In this document: positions 16,222 to 25,647 of the stretch, piece by piece | Layout: every line of letters begins with the position of its first letter | Position numbering within the stretch: the first letter of the stretch is position 1 | NCBI RefSeq assembly: GCF_000378165.1 | Contig: NZ_KB899337.1 | Coordinates: 1-64,000, forward strand | Direction of reading: 5' to 3' | Source of the DNA: Saccharibacter floricola DSM 15669 | Lineage (GTDB): Bacteria; Pseudomonadota; Alphaproteobacteria; Acetobacterales; Acetobacteraceae | Length of the DNA: 64,000 nucleotides | Program-made: the position numbers and the translations under genes | The notes under the pieces: generated by a model | What the model was told of the DNA's origin: nothing | The model's database searches: none | The model's input: only the letters and a program-made list of their open reading frames with translations

Positions 16222-17033
16222 GCGCCCCTCTTTTTGAAAATAAAGTCTAGCAGCCCGCGTTTCTCTGTAGGGATAGAAACAGGAAGTTCCTCACCCTCTA
16301 GGCGTCGTACAGCTTCAAAGTAAGCTTTAGCAGGTGCGCTGTTTGGGGCCGCAAGGGTAACAGGCGCTCCAACATTGGACGCTTTCAGGACATCTTCACT
16401 TTCTGGAACAACCCCTAAAAGCGGGACAGAAAGAATATCAATCACATCATCAACACTCAGCATTTCATCGCGCGCTGCTCGCGCCGGATCGTAGCGTGTT
16501 AACAAGAGATGTTTCTCTACACGCTCACCTTGTTCTGCGCGTGCTGTGCGGCTGTCTAACATGCCAACAATGCGGTCAGAGTCACGCACCGAGCTGACTT
16601 CAGGGTTCGTAACAATAACGGCATGATCAGCATGGTGCATCGCAAGCTGAGCGCCGCGTTCAATCCCAGCAGGACTGTCGCAGAGAACCCAGTCAAATTT
16701 CTCCCGCAACTCTTCCATCACACGGCTGACGCCTTCAGCAGTGAGAGAGTCTTTGTCGCGTGTTTGGGAGGCCGGGAGGATGGAGAGGGTTTCGCAGCGT
16801 TTGTCGCGAATCAGGGCTTGATGGAGGGTCGCATCACCTTGAACAACATTGATTAAGTCAAATACAACACGGCGCTCAACACCCATGACGAGGTCAAGAT
16901 TGCGTAAGCCAACGTCAAAATCGACAACGGCGACATTCTGTCCATTACGAGCTAATGCTGCTCCCAGTGCTGCGGTTGTTGTCGTTTTGCCAACGCCTCC
17001 CTTACCTGAGGTCACAACAATGATTTGAGCCAT
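16218..17033 (-). CDS. minD: Septum site-determining ATPase MinD
   Basis: A 271-residue ParA/MinD-type ATPase. The deviant Walker A motif GKGGVGKTT follows MAQIIVVTS directly, VVDFDVGLRNLD is the switch region, and the C-terminus LLDFIFKKRGA is the amphipathic membrane-targeting helix. MinD recruits MinC to the membrane and is released by MinE. I start at the ATG at 17033, where family homology begins, with GGAGAGG 12 nt upstream; an in-frame TTG at 17054 would add only seven residues. It is separated from minC by 159 nt and overlaps minE by 4 nt. Confidence 0.97.
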   Translation of the reverse strand: MAQIIVVTSGKGGVGKTTTTAALGAALARNGQNVAVVDFDVGLRNLDLVMGVERRVVFDLINVVQGDATLHQALIRDKRCETLSILPASQTRDKDSLTAEGVSRVMEELREKFDWVLCDSPAGIERGAQLAMHHADHAVIVTNPEVSSVRDSDRIVGMLDSRTARAEQGERVEKHLLLTRYDPARAARDEMLSVDDVIDILSVPLLGVVPESEDVLKASNVGAPVTLAAPNSAPAKAYFEAVRRLEGEELPVSIPTEKRGLLDFIFKKRGA

Positions 17034-17192
17034 GAAACGATCAACCCTCTCCAAATACCGGCGAATGTACTACCCCTTGAGGAATATATTCTCTAGGATA
17101 GCATTACACGGTTAATTAATAAGTTTTTCTTACCAGAAAATAAATTGAGCTGGTAAATAAATTTATCACAGTCTCTTCATACTCCATAGTGT

Positions 17193-17951
17193 TTAACGAT
17201 GCTCTGAGTGAAGAGAGCGTACGGTGATATGGTCATTGGCTAAAAGTGCTTGGGCGGCTTGCCCGATCCAAGACGGGTCAATCTCTTCTGAGATCATGTA
17301 AAACCCATCAATAGCGAGAAGTTCAGCTTCCATACGCACAGCGTAAATACGGGCTCGCGGCCGTCCATCGACACCCGCAATGGCACGTCCACGCAGCGGC
17401 CCATAGACATGGATGGATCCGCCAGCAATAATCTCGGCACCAGAAGAGACAGCTCCTAGAACAATAATGTCTCCATCTGGATTTTGTACAGATTGCCCTG
17501 AACGCACTGGCCCATTGATGATAAGGGGTTCTTTTAAGTCAGAGACGGTAGAGGATTCATCTTCGGTGTTTTCGGGAAGTGTGACGGGGCCACTTGGGCG
17601 ACCCCCATTGAGCTCTGCAGGCCAATCCCATTCTTGTAGGGCAGGCCAATCGCGGTTACCTCCTTCAATGCCGATTAAGCGAATCCCGCGTTCTTTGAGC
17701 TCATTCTGAAGGGTATTTAGTCCAACTGTGTCGGCAGAGAGAAGGTCAAGATCAAGGATTATTGGCTGGCGGCTAAAGAAACCAACAGAACGAACCATTT
17801 GTTCGTCCAGTCCTTTGAGCCATGCTTCAAGAGGCGCTTCGGGCGACAGGATGAGCGCTAAAAAGGAGCGTCCACGTGCACGAATCGCCATCGCACCCGA
17901 CGTGGAAGCGCTGGTCTTTTGAGACTGCAAAGGGGCAGAGGAGCTGGACAT
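17193..17951 (-). CDS. minC: Septum site-determining protein MinC
   Basis: A 252-residue FtsZ-polymerisation inhibitor. The N-terminal domain (residues about 15-110, ALILSPEAPLEAWLKGLDE) resembles the MinC FtsZ-binding fold. After a Pro/Ser/Glu linker, the C-terminal beta-helix (about 145-240) has GPVRSGQSVQNPDGDIIVLG and the conserved GGSIHVYGPLRGRA. This domain dimerises and binds MinD. It is the first gene of minCDE, divergent from the GST-like gene, with 82 nt between them holding both promoters. Confidence 0.95.
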   Translation of the reverse strand: MSSSSAPLQSQKTSASTSGAMAIRARGRSFLALILSPEAPLEAWLKGLDEQMVRSVGFFSRQPIILDLDLLSADTVGLNTLQNELKERGIRLIGIEGGNRDWPALQEWDWPAELNGGRPSGPVTLPENTEDESSTVSDLKEPLIINGPVRSGQSVQNPDGDIIVLGAVSSGAEIIAGGSIHVYGPLRGRAIAGVDGRPRARIYAVRMEAELLAIDGFYMISEEIDPSWIGQAAQALLANDHITVRSLHSEHR

Positions 17952-18033
17952 GAGGCAATGCTTACCATTCTATTGTATCAGATCTACCGAACGTATCTTG
18001 TTCCATAGCCCCGGAGTGCCATAGAAAAGAATC

Positions 18034-18702
18034 ATGCGTATATTGCACCACCTACCCCTCTCTCCGCAATCGCGTTTGGCACGTCTTTTACTCGGTGAGA
18101 AACGTTTGCCATATGAGCTCGTGATCGAAAAGGTCTGGGAACAGAACGAGGCCTTTTATGCGTTGAACCCAGCAGGAGACGTTCCCGTTTTGGTCGAAGA
18201 AAGCGGTCTTGTCGTGCCTGGGGCCCGCGTTATCTGCGAATATTTAGAAGATGTGTATCCCGATACAGCTTTGCTAGGACGAACGGTTGGGGAGCGTGTG
18301 GAAGTGCGACGCTTGCTGGACTGGTTTGACCGGCTTTTTCAACAAGAGGTAACGGTTAATTTGTTGGGGGAGAAGGTTGAGAAGCGTCTATTTGGGCAAG
18401 GCCTTCCAAGTGGAAACGTGCTGCGCCAAGGCTATAAAAATCTGCGTTTCCATTTGGACTATATCGGTTATTTAGCTGAAACGCGGACATGGCTGGCGGG
18501 GCCTTCGCTTTCTGCCGCTGATTTCGCAGCGGCAGCTCATTTATCAGCGCTGGACTTCTTGGGGGATATTAACTGGAAGCATGCGCCTTCCGTGCGGGAT
18601 TGGTATGCACGGGTAAAATCGCGTCCCTGCTTTCGGAGCTTATTGAGCGATAAAGTGAGTGGGATTACGCCGCCACCTCATTATGCGGATCTCGACTTTT
18701 GA
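18034..18702 (+). CDS. Glutathione S-transferase family protein
   Basis: A 222-residue protein. The N-terminal thioredoxin-like domain (MRILHHLPLSPQSRLARLLL; NPAGDVPVLVEESGLVVPGARVICEYLE) includes the cis-Pro (VPVL) and a glutathione gamma-glutamyl binding position, though the usual Glu-Ser pair reads GAR here. The C-terminal helical domain has the LSAADFAAAAHLSALDFLG capping-box region. Enzymatic substrate unknown; many members are not classical transferases. The stop overlaps an in-frame TTG of the next gene, whose ATG follows 8 nt later, so the two are probably cotranscribed. Confidence 0.85.
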   Translation: MRILHHLPLSPQSRLARLLLGEKRLPYELVIEKVWEQNEAFYALNPAGDVPVLVEESGLVVPGARVICEYLEDVYPDTALLGRTVGERVEVRRLLDWFDRLFQQEVTVNLLGEKVEKRLFGQGLPSGNVLRQGYKNLRFHLDYIGYLAETRTWLAGPSLSAADFAAAAHLSALDFLGDINWKHAPSVRDWYARVKSRPCFRSLLSDKVSGITPPPHYADLDF

Positions 18703-18710
18703 CGGACATA

Positions 18711-19913
18711 ATGAGTGCTAAGGGCACGACAGCGTGGGATGTTCTCGTATTAGGTGCGGGAGCAGCGGGGCTTATGGCGGCAGCCACGGCCAGCCAGCGT
18801 GGGGTGCGTGTTGCGGTGTTAGATCACGCAGCAGAGCCGGGACGGAAGATTTTAATCTCAGGAGGTGGGCGCTGTAATTTTACCCATCTTGAAACCAGCT
18901 GGGAGCGTTATCAGTCGGCTAATCCCCGTTTTGCGCGTTCGGCTTTAGCGCGCTACACGCCTCGAGATTTTTTAAATCTTGTCGAGAAGCACCATATTGC
19001 TTGGCATGAAAAAGAGGCTGGGCAGCTTTTTTGTGATGGGTCTGCCCGTCAGATTGTCACCATGCTGGAAAAGGAATGTGCGAAGGGAGCTGTCCGTTTT
19101 TATTACCGCCATGCGCTTCAAAAGCTGTCTCATGATGGACATTGCTTTCAGGTGCACACCTCACAAGGAATCATGAAAGCACGCACTGTTGTTCTAGCGA
19201 CAGGGGGGCTCGCCTTACCAAAGCTAGGGGCTACCGATAGTGCGTTACAAATTGCGCGTCATTTTGACTTAGATGTGGTGGCACCAATGCCCGCATTGGT
19301 GCCTTTAACCTTGGAGAAGCCCTTTCCAGAGCTTGCTGGCGTCTCGCTACCGGTGACGACCTCTTTGGGAAAGAAGGGTGTGCGTTTTACGGACGGTATG
19401 GTCTTTACCCATCGCGGTTTATCCGGCCCAGCGATTCTCCAGATTTCCTCTTATCGTTCGGCAGAACAGTCCTTTTGGATCAATTTGCGTCCGGGGCATG
19501 ATGTTTGGGAGGATATGACAGCTGTGATGAAGGCTCGCCCACGTGCTCATGGAGCGGCGTTGCTGGAGGGGATCCCAATACGATTGGCGCGTCACTTAGC
19601 GCAAACAATGCTGGATGGGCGTCCATTGGCTGAACAGCCCGGCAAAGCTGTACGGGCTTTAGCAGAGCACGTGGCACGCTGGGTTGTTAGCCCTGCGGGG
19701 ACGGAAGGATATGCCAAGGCGGAAGTTATGCGCGGAGGGGTGGATACGCGGTGTCTCTCGTCTCAAACGATGGAAGCAAAAACGGTACCAGGGCTTTATA
19801 TCGTGGGTGAAGCTGTCGATATGACAGGATGGCTCGGGGGATATAATTTTCAATGGGCATGGGCGAGCGCTGTAGCGGCTGGAAAAGCAGTTGCCGAGCG
19901 CGTGAAGGGTTAA
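18711..19913 (+). CDS. HI0933/BaiN-type FAD-dependent oxidoreductase
   Basis: A 400-residue flavoprotein of the HI0933 (YhiN/BaiN) family, shorter PP_4765-type branch. It begins with a Rossmann FAD motif (VLVLGAGAAGLMAAATASQRG), then GRKILISGGGRCNFTH, the family signature. The C-terminal FAD motif includes PGLYIVGEAVDMTGWLGGYNFQ. The reaction of this branch is not known. I use the ATG at 18711; a TTG at 18699 overlapping the upstream stop is possible and would add four residues. No ribosome site is strong at either, which suggests coupling to the upstream gene. Confidence 0.88.
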   Translation: MSAKGTTAWDVLVLGAGAAGLMAAATASQRGVRVAVLDHAAEPGRKILISGGGRCNFTHLETSWERYQSANPRFARSALARYTPRDFLNLVEKHHIAWHEKEAGQLFCDGSARQIVTMLEKECAKGAVRFYYRHALQKLSHDGHCFQVHTSQGIMKARTVVLATGGLALPKLGATDSALQIARHFDLDVVAPMPALVPLTLEKPFPELAGVSLPVTTSLGKKGVRFTDGMVFTHRGLSGPAILQISSYRSAEQSFWINLRPGHDVWEDMTAVMKARPRAHGAALLEGIPIRLARHLAQTMLDGRPLAEQPGKAVRALAEHVARWVVSPAGTEGYAKAEVMRGGVDTRCLSSQTMEAKTVPGLYIVGEAVDMTGWLGGYNFQWAWASAVAAGKAVAERVKG

Positions 19914-20022
19914 GCGCGTGCTGGATAGAGCGTAAAGCTGGTTTTATATTTTCTATTGGCATGAAACGCGTATAATCGCTCGGCATAAGCGAGAATGCGA
20001 CTGTCGTCAGGATAAAGAATAG

Positions 20023-20781
20023 ATGGGACAGAAAAATCAGAGAGCGGAGAGTGCGGCGGTGAGTGAGCAGACAAATCTTGTAGAAGAGACGAATGAATGC
20101 GCTGCGGCCCGACTGTTGCTGATTGAAGATGACGAGAGTCTTGCAGCGGAAATTGTCGCAAACCTTGAAGGGCGAGGGTACGATGTCCAGCGGGCAGCGA
20201 CAGGGACGGAAGGTCTAGAGGTAGCGCGTGCCTCTCATTTCGATGTGATGGTGGTGGATCGGATGCTGCCAGAGCTGGATGGGTTGAGCGTGTTGGAAAG
20301 CTTGCGACAGCAAGGCTATATGATGCCTGTTCTCGTGCTTTCGGCTCTTTCTGCTGTGGATGACCGAATCAAAGGCTTGAAGGCTGGAGGGGATGATTAC
20401 CTCGGCAAGCCTTTTGCGATGGAAGAATTGGCAGCCCGCCTTGAGGCCTTGCTACGACGCCCTATGCAGGGCCGGGCCTCGCTTTTGCGTGTGGGACCGT
20501 TGGAAATTGATTTGATTGAACGTCGAGCAAGCCGATCGGGACGTGCGATTGACCTCCTGCCACGGGAGTTCCGCTTGCTGGAATATATGATGCGTCGCCC
20601 TAATATGGTTCTGACTCGGACGATGTTGCTTGAAGATGTGTGGAATTATCGCTTCATCCCCCAGACGAATTTAGTGGATGTGCATATAGGGAAGTTGCGT
20701 CGCAAGGTTGATGGTACTGGTGAAGCCCCGCTTATTCAAAGTATTCGCGGGTCAGGGTTTAAGCTTTGTGTTGTGGATTGA
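20023..20781 (+). CDS. OmpR-family response regulator
   Basis: A 252-residue response regulator. The receiver domain (about 30-145) has the acidic pair IEDDES, the phosphoacceptor D79 (VVDRMLPELDG), the switch Ser/Thr in LVLSALSA and K129 in LGKPF. A winged-helix DNA-binding domain follows (LLPREFRLLEYMMRRPN, TNLVDVHIGKLRRKV). The first 29 residues precede the domain, so a later start is possible. The histidine kinase overlaps its end. The pair lies just upstream of an RND efflux operon on the same strand and may control it, which is an inference. Confidence 0.93.
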   Translation: MGQKNQRAESAAVSEQTNLVEETNECAAARLLLIEDDESLAAEIVANLEGRGYDVQRAATGTEGLEVARASHFDVMVVDRMLPELDGLSVLESLRQQGYMMPVLVLSALSAVDDRIKGLKAGGDDYLGKPFAMEELAARLEALLRRPMQGRASLLRVGPLEIDLIERRASRSGRAIDLLPREFRLLEYMMRRPNMVLTRTMLLEDVWNYRFIPQTNLVDVHIGKLRRKVDGTGEAPLIQSIRGSGFKLCVVD

Positions 20782-22204
20782 TCTTTTTCGGACAGCGACC
20801 TTTCGCCTAACCCTAGGGTTGGTTGCCGTTATCATCGTAGGGATGGGGCTGCAATTTAGCCTTCTTTATGGAGAGATGAATGGGTATGAGCAGCTCCGCT
20901 CCAATGACCTTCTCCATCGCTCGGCTGCCCTTTTGGTGCGGGAAGAACCTCACGAGCTTGAAGTAAAACTACGTGAGCGGAGCACGAATGAGCTGCGGGT
21001 TTTTCTCAATGGCGCGGCGATTTTTGACCGTAATCATCATTGTATTGCAGGGGATATTCCCAATTGGCCGAAGGGGCTTCATAGCTCTCCAGCTGTGCAG
21101 CCCTTAACGATGACGTTGCCTGATGGCTCTCGCACGATGATGCGTTTTCTCGTGGTGGAGGTGCTTGGCCCGGCCGGGGAAGAGGATCGTCTGCTCGTTC
21201 TCGCGCGTTCGCGGCATATGGCGGATGAGCTACGGTATATGGTGTGGCATGCCGCCATTTTATCCATCGTGCCGGTTGTTTTGTTCTCACTTTTAGCGGG
21301 TATGCTGCTCAGTCAACGCGCTTTGGCACGGATTAAGAGCATTCATCAAGCGATTGAGCGTATCATGAAGGGAAATGTGCATGAACGACTCCCGGTCGGA
21401 CGTGGTCGTGATGATTTAGAGCGTTTGTCGCGTTCTGTTAATCATATGCTAGACCGGCTTGAGCAGCTTATGGGAGAGATGCGCGATGTTGGCAATGATA
21501 TTGCGCATGATCTCCGCACACCCCTTGCGCGTGTGCAGGCACGCCTCGACCGTGCGTCCGCCTTGTCGCACGACCTTTCAGTGGAGAAGAGTGAGGTCTT
21601 TGACAAGGCGATGGGGCAATGTCGTCGTGATCTAGAGCAATGTTTTTCAATTATTACAGCTCTACTGAGGATCGGGGAAATTGAAAGCGGGCAGCGGCGT
21701 GCTGGCTTTGCAACGATGTCCCTTGGCCCTCTTGTGACGGATATTGTCGATCTCTACGAGCCGATTGCGGAGCTGGAGAATATCACCCTCTACGTTGTTT
21801 TGCCGGATCACCCTGCGCAGATTGTTGGTGATGCTGATTTGCTTAATGAGGTTTTGGCGAATCTGTTGGATAATGCGCTTAAATTCACCCATCAGGGTGG
21901 TTGGGTTCGTGTGAGTGTTGGGCTGTATGAAGATGGTCGCGTATGGGTTGAGGTGCGCGATACGGGTATTGGCATTGCGCTAGAAGAGCGGGAGGCCGTA
22001 CTAGGGCGTTTTTATCGTGCGGATAAAAGCCGACATATTCCTGGAAGTGGTTTAGGGCTTAGTTTGGTAGCCGCGATTATTAGGCTGCATGATGGCATTC
22101 TAGAAATCGAGCCTAATGAGTCAGAGGCTGCGCATACGGGAACAGTATTCAGAGTTATTCTCCCATCTTTTTCTGTTCAAAATATGACCCTCTCATCAGG
22201 ATGA
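20768..22204 (+). CDS. Sensor histidine kinase (EnvZ-like)
   Basis: A 478-residue membrane kinase. TM1 spans about residues 10-30 (LTLGLVAVIIVGMGLQFSLL), then a periplasmic sensor of about 120 residues and TM2 around 165-185. A HAMP segment follows (RALARIKSIHQAIERI). The HisKA site is H247 in NDIAHDLRTPLARV. The ATPase domain carries the N box NLLDNALKFT, G1 DTGIGI and G2 GSGLGLSL. I start at the GTG at 20768, which overlaps the regulator stop by 14 nt, indicating translational coupling. A frame extending to 20708 lies wholly inside the regulator. The signal is unknown. Confidence 0.92.
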   Translation: MLWIDLFRTATFRLTLGLVAVIIVGMGLQFSLLYGEMNGYEQLRSNDLLHRSAALLVREEPHELEVKLRERSTNELRVFLNGAAIFDRNHHCIAGDIPNWPKGLHSSPAVQPLTMTLPDGSRTMMRFLVVEVLGPAGEEDRLLVLARSRHMADELRYMVWHAAILSIVPVVLFSLLAGMLLSQRALARIKSIHQAIERIMKGNVHERLPVGRGRDDLERLSRSVNHMLDRLEQLMGEMRDVGNDIAHDLRTPLARVQARLDRASALSHDLSVEKSEVFDKAMGQCRRDLEQCFSIITALLRIGEIESGQRRAGFATMSLGPLVTDIVDLYEPIAELENITLYVVLPDHPAQIVGDADLLNEVLANLLDNALKFTHQGGWVRVSVGLYEDGRVWVEVRDTGIGIALEEREAVLGRFYRADKSRHIPGSGLGLSLVAAIIRLHDGILEIEPNESEAAHTGTVFRVILPSFSVQNMTLSSG

Positions 22205-22212
22205 GAGAGATT
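22190..22212 (+). terminator. Weak terminator-like hairpin at the kinase stop
   Basis: CTCTCATC-AG-GATGAGAG (22190-22207) straddles the kinase stop codon and is followed by GATTTT only. It may give partial termination before the efflux operon. Confidence 0.4.
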
Positions 22213-22402
22213 TTAAGATAAAATTATTTTCAAAGGAAAGCCTGTTTTCTTGATAGTAGTGTAAGGATATAGGTCATACTGTTTGTGGTTAGAAGAATGA
22301 TCGATGTGATGCTTGTATGGGGAAACCATCAAGACATTCAGGAGCTTTAGCATCTCTAGCCACTTAGCCAGAAAAACCTTCAAGGGAAGGGAGTGTGTGT
22401 GA

Positions 22403-22414
22403 CTGTCACGACAG
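22403..22414. promoter_or_regulatory. Small palindrome upstream of the RND permease gene
   Basis: CTGTC-AC-GACAG lies 48 nt before the permease start in a 258-nt gap that otherwise shows nothing clear. It could be an operator. The sequence is short, so chance is likely. Confidence 0.25.
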
Positions 22415-22462
22415 CCAGAGAAACCTGCGTAACCCGTTTTGTATGTACGGTGTTGATTCCTA

Positions 22463-24340
22463 ATGAATAGTGTTGTCGTCACGGCGCTGCGCCGCCCTTA
22501 TACCTTTGTCGTCCTGTCTATTATCATCGTTATTTTCGGCGTTCGTGCTATTTTTGGTACGCCGACGGACGTTTTTCCAAGTATTAAAATACCAATTGTT
22601 GCAGCTGTCTGGTCTTATACCGGGCTAATGCCTGAAGAAGTCTCAGGAAGGATTGTATATTATTACGAGCGCTCCCTAACGGCGACGGTCAGTAATATTG
22701 AGCATATTGAGAGTAATTCGTTTTACGGGCGTGGGGTTGTGAAGATCTTCTTCCAACCGGGAACAGATCCCTCCGTCGCGCAAACGCAGATTACATCTGT
22801 GTCTCAAACGGTGATTAAACAGCTGCCAACAGGTGCGACGCCACCGCTTATTATTGCCCTTGATGCCTCATCGGTTCCGGTGCTGACCCTTCAGGTGAAT
22901 AATCCGAATATGTCGAGTTCGGAAATTTATAACATGGCCTCCAATTTGATTAGGCCTGAGTTAGTTTCCGTTGCTGGCTCGTCCATCCCTAGCCCGTATG
23001 GGGGGCTGGCGGCTGATATTATGGTGGATATTGATCCAACCAAATTATTGGCCCATCGCCTTTCTCCTGTTGATGTTGCCACCGCACTGAATAAACAAAA
23101 TATTGTCTTGCCGGGAGGTGACCAGAAAGTCGGATCCTTTGATCTGATGGTAAGGACAAATTCAGCGCCGTTAGACCTTGATGCGTTTAACCGCATGCCT
23201 GTGAAGCAGGTGGGGAACTCTGTCATCTATCTGCGTGACGTTGCATGGGTGCATAAAGGTGGGCCACCGCAAATGAATGCCGTTTTGGTGAAAGGCCATC
23301 AGTCGGTGATGATTGTGGTGATGAAAAGCGGTAATGCCTCAACGCTGGATGTTGTCAGTGGTATTAAGAAAATTCTTCCAGATGTAAGGGCAACCCTGCC
23401 ACAGGGAACAAATATGAGCATCCTGACCGATGCGTCGAGCTTTGTGAAAGAATCGGTCACGGATGTGGTTCGGGAAATGGTGACAGCAGCCGTGCTGACC
23501 AGTTTAACGGTGCTCTTGTTCCTAGGGTCGTGGCGTTCGACCGTGATTGTGGCGACATCTATTCCTTTAGCGATGCTGTCCTCATTGATTGGGCTAAGTA
23601 TCGCGGGACAATCCATCAACGTTATGACCTTGGGTGGCTTGGCGTTGGCTGTGGGTATTTTGGTCGATGATGCGACCGTGATGATTGAAAATATTGATGC
23701 CCATCTGCACATGGGTAAAGATCTGGAAACGGCCATTATTGATGCGGCCAATCAGATCGTCATTCCCACCTTTGTCTCAACGACCTGCATTTGTATCGTA
23801 TGGTTGCCGCTTTTTGAATTAACGGGTGTCGCAGGTTGGCTGTTTATGCCGATGGCAGAGGCAATCATTTTCGCCATGATTGCGTCTTTCATCCTTTCGC
23901 GTACGCTCGTGCCTACGATGGCCAACTGGCTTTTGGCAGCTCAGGTGAATGCACAGCGTGATCCAGAGCTTCAAGCGCGTCCGCCAGGATTTTTCACGCG
24001 CTTTCAGCGTCGCTTTGAGGAGTATTTTGAACGCTTCCGCACAGCGTATCATGGTGTGCTGAAACAAGTCTTGGCGATCCGCACGTGGTTTGTCGTGCTC
24101 TTTTTGGGAGGTGCCGTAGCGTCGTTGTTGCTCCTTCTGTTCGTGGGGCAGGACTTCTTCCCAGAGGTGAAATCAGGCACGTTACAGCTACATATGCGCG
24201 CACCTATTGGTACGCGTATTGAAGAAACTGCAAAAATTAACGGTCTGGTTGAAAAAAAATACGCGAGACCTTGCCAGGGCAAGTTGTCAGTGTGGTCAAT
24301 AATTGTGGCCTGCCTGTTAGCCAGCTCAATCAAGCGATGA
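22463..24340 (+). CDS. RND efflux permease, N-terminal part (frame broken)
   Basis: A 625-codon frame encoding the first half of an AcrB/HAE1-type permease: TM1 (VVLSIIIVIFGVRAIFG), the porter domain, then the TM2-TM6 block with VGILVDDATVMIENIDAHL, the proton-relay region with its paired Asp. Homology continues to about 24259; after the A8 tract at 24252-24259 the frame reads unrelated residues and stops at 24340. The second half continues in the -1 frame up to 25647. The full product would be about 1,060 residues, a normal size for the family. The operon continues with adaptor and outer-membrane factor. This is a pseudogene, a phase-variable gene, a recoded gene or a sequencing error (see findings). 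Confidence 0.88.
   Translation: MNSVVVTALRRPYTFVVLSIIIVIFGVRAIFGTPTDVFPSIKIPIVAAVWSYTGLMPEEVSGRIVYYYERSLTATVSNIEHIESNSFYGRGVVKIFFQPGTDPSVAQTQITSVSQTVIKQLPTGATPPLIIALDASSVPVLTLQVNNPNMSSSEIYNMASNLIRPELVSVAGSSIPSPYGGLAADIMVDIDPTKLLAHRLSPVDVATALNKQNIVLPGGDQKVGSFDLMVRTNSAPLDLDAFNRMPVKQVGNSVIYLRDVAWVHKGGPPQMNAVLVKGHQSVMIVVMKSGNASTLDVVSGIKKILPDVRATLPQGTNMSILTDASSFVKESVTDVVREMVTAAVLTSLTVLLFLGSWRSTVIVATSIPLAMLSSLIGLSIAGQSINVMTLGGLALAVGILVDDATVMIENIDAHLHMGKDLETAIIDAANQIVIPTFVSTTCICIVWLPLFELTGVAGWLFMPMAEAIIFAMIASFILSRTLVPTMANWLLAAQVNAQRDPELQARPPGFFTRFQRRFEEYFERFRTAYHGVLKQVLAIRTWFVVLFLGGAVASLLLLLFVGQDFFPEVKSGTLQLHMRAPIGTRIEETAKINGLVEKKYARPCQGKLSVWSIIVACLLASSIKR
24252..24283 (+). other. Possible -1 frameshift or phase-variation site
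   Basis: Eight A residues (24252-24259) contain A AAA AAA in the phase required for -1 ribosomal slippage in the upstream frame (GAA AAA AAA). Ten nt further, CTTGC-CAGG-GCAAG (24270-24283) can form a small stem-loop. A -1 slip, or one extra A added by RNA polymerase, exactly restores the permease frame as ATA CGC GAG. Confidence 0.5.
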
Positions 24341-25647
24341 TTCCATCTCCCACAACAGGTTCGCAGGATTGCGATGTGACGGTGCAGTTGAAAGACGGGG
24401 AAAGCCCAATCGCAGAGTATCGCCGCATGGTGCGACATGCGCTGAATGATACCTTTCCCGGAACGGTCTTTACGTTTCAACCGGGCGACCTAACCGCTAA
24501 GATTTTGAATTTTGGCCTACCAGCACCGTTGGATGTTCAGGTGGTTGGGCGTAATCTACAAGGCAATTATGCGTTCTCTGTAAAATTGGCGAAGAAGCTT
24601 CGGCATATTACAGGCTTGGCAGATATTAATATCCAAGAGCCCATGACGCAGCCAACATTGCTCATTAATGCACGCCGTAGCTTTGCTTTTGGAACGGGTA
24701 TTACAGAGCGTGATGTGGCCGATAATGCTCTGGTGACCTTATCGGGGAGTGCGCAGGTTGGGCAAACATATTACCTTAATGCGCAAGGCACGTCTCAGCT
24801 GATTGATGTGCAAACCCCTGCCACCTATCTGCAAACGCTGAATGACCTTGAGAAAGTGCCTGTCGATAAAGGGGACGGGAACCCTAACGGCCAGACATTG
24901 CAGCTTTTAGGAGGGGTTAGTCACTTTACGGAGACAGGAACGCCTGCCGAAGTGTCGCATTATAATATCATGCCCGTTTTCAATATTTATGCCTCAACAG
25001 AAGGCGTTGATTTGGGCACGGTATCGCGCGCTATTCAGCATATTGTTGATGAAGAACGCCCTCATCTGCCTCATGGGTCGAGTATGGTTGTGCGTGGGCA
25101 GGCTGTCACGATGAATGGGGCTTATGTACAGCTTATTGGTGGGCTCGCCCTGTCGATTGTGCTTGTTTACCTTATTATCGTTGTGAATTTTCAGTCGTGG
25201 CTTGATCCATTTGTGATTGTTATGGCGCTTCCCGGAGCGCTAGGCGGCATTGCATGGAGCCTCTTTTTAACGAACACCTCTCTTTCTGTGCCTGCCTTAA
25301 CGGGGGCTATCATGTGTATGGGGACGGCCACAGCGAATGCGATTTTGGTGGTCGCCTTTGCGCGGGAACGTCTTGATGTGCACGGAGATGCGCTGAAAGC
25401 GGCTCTTGAAGCTGGGTATGAACGTATTCGTCCGGTGCTTATGACAGCGCTCGCCATGATTATTGGGATGATCCCCATGTCTATCAGTAATTCGTCTAAT
25501 GCGTCTTTGGGTAAGGCTGTGATCGGGGGGCTTATTGTTGCCACGATTGCAACATTGCTCTTCGTCCCTTGTGTGTTTGCTCTCATGCATTATCGCCCTA
25601 ACGCTGCGGGTGCAGCATCCATGCCTAATAAAGGAGACCGCCCATGA
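24271..25647 (+). CDS. RND efflux permease, C-terminal part (frame broken)
   Basis: A 458-codon frame carrying the second half of the AcrB/HAE1-type permease. It has the second porter segment (PSPTTGSQDCDVTVQLKDGES), then TM7-TM12 (LALSIVLVYLIIVVNFQSW, GAIMCMGTATANAILVVAFA, KAVIGGLIVATIATLLFVPCVFALMHY). The first codon of the track frame is not a real start: coding similarity reaches back to the A-tract at 24259, and no ribosome site precedes 24271. It overlaps the upstream frame from 24271 to 24340 and the adaptor gene at its end (ATGA). It would be functional only as part of the full permease. Confidence 0.85.
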   Translation: MPGQVVSVVNNCGLPVSQLNQAMIPSPTTGSQDCDVTVQLKDGESPIAEYRRMVRHALNDTFPGTVFTFQPGDLTAKILNFGLPAPLDVQVVGRNLQGNYAFSVKLAKKLRHITGLADINIQEPMTQPTLLINARRSFAFGTGITERDVADNALVTLSGSAQVGQTYYLNAQGTSQLIDVQTPATYLQTLNDLEKVPVDKGDGNPNGQTLQLLGGVSHFTETGTPAEVSHYNIMPVFNIYASTEGVDLGTVSRAIQHIVDEERPHLPHGSSMVVRGQAVTMNGAYVQLIGGLALSIVLVYLIIVVNFQSWLDPFVIVMALPGALGGIAWSLFLTNTSLSVPALTGAIMCMGTATANAILVVAFARERLDVHGDALKAALEAGYERIRPVLMTALAMIIGMIPMSISNSSNASLGKAVIGGLIVATIATLLFVPCVFALMHYRPNAAGAASMPNKGDRP

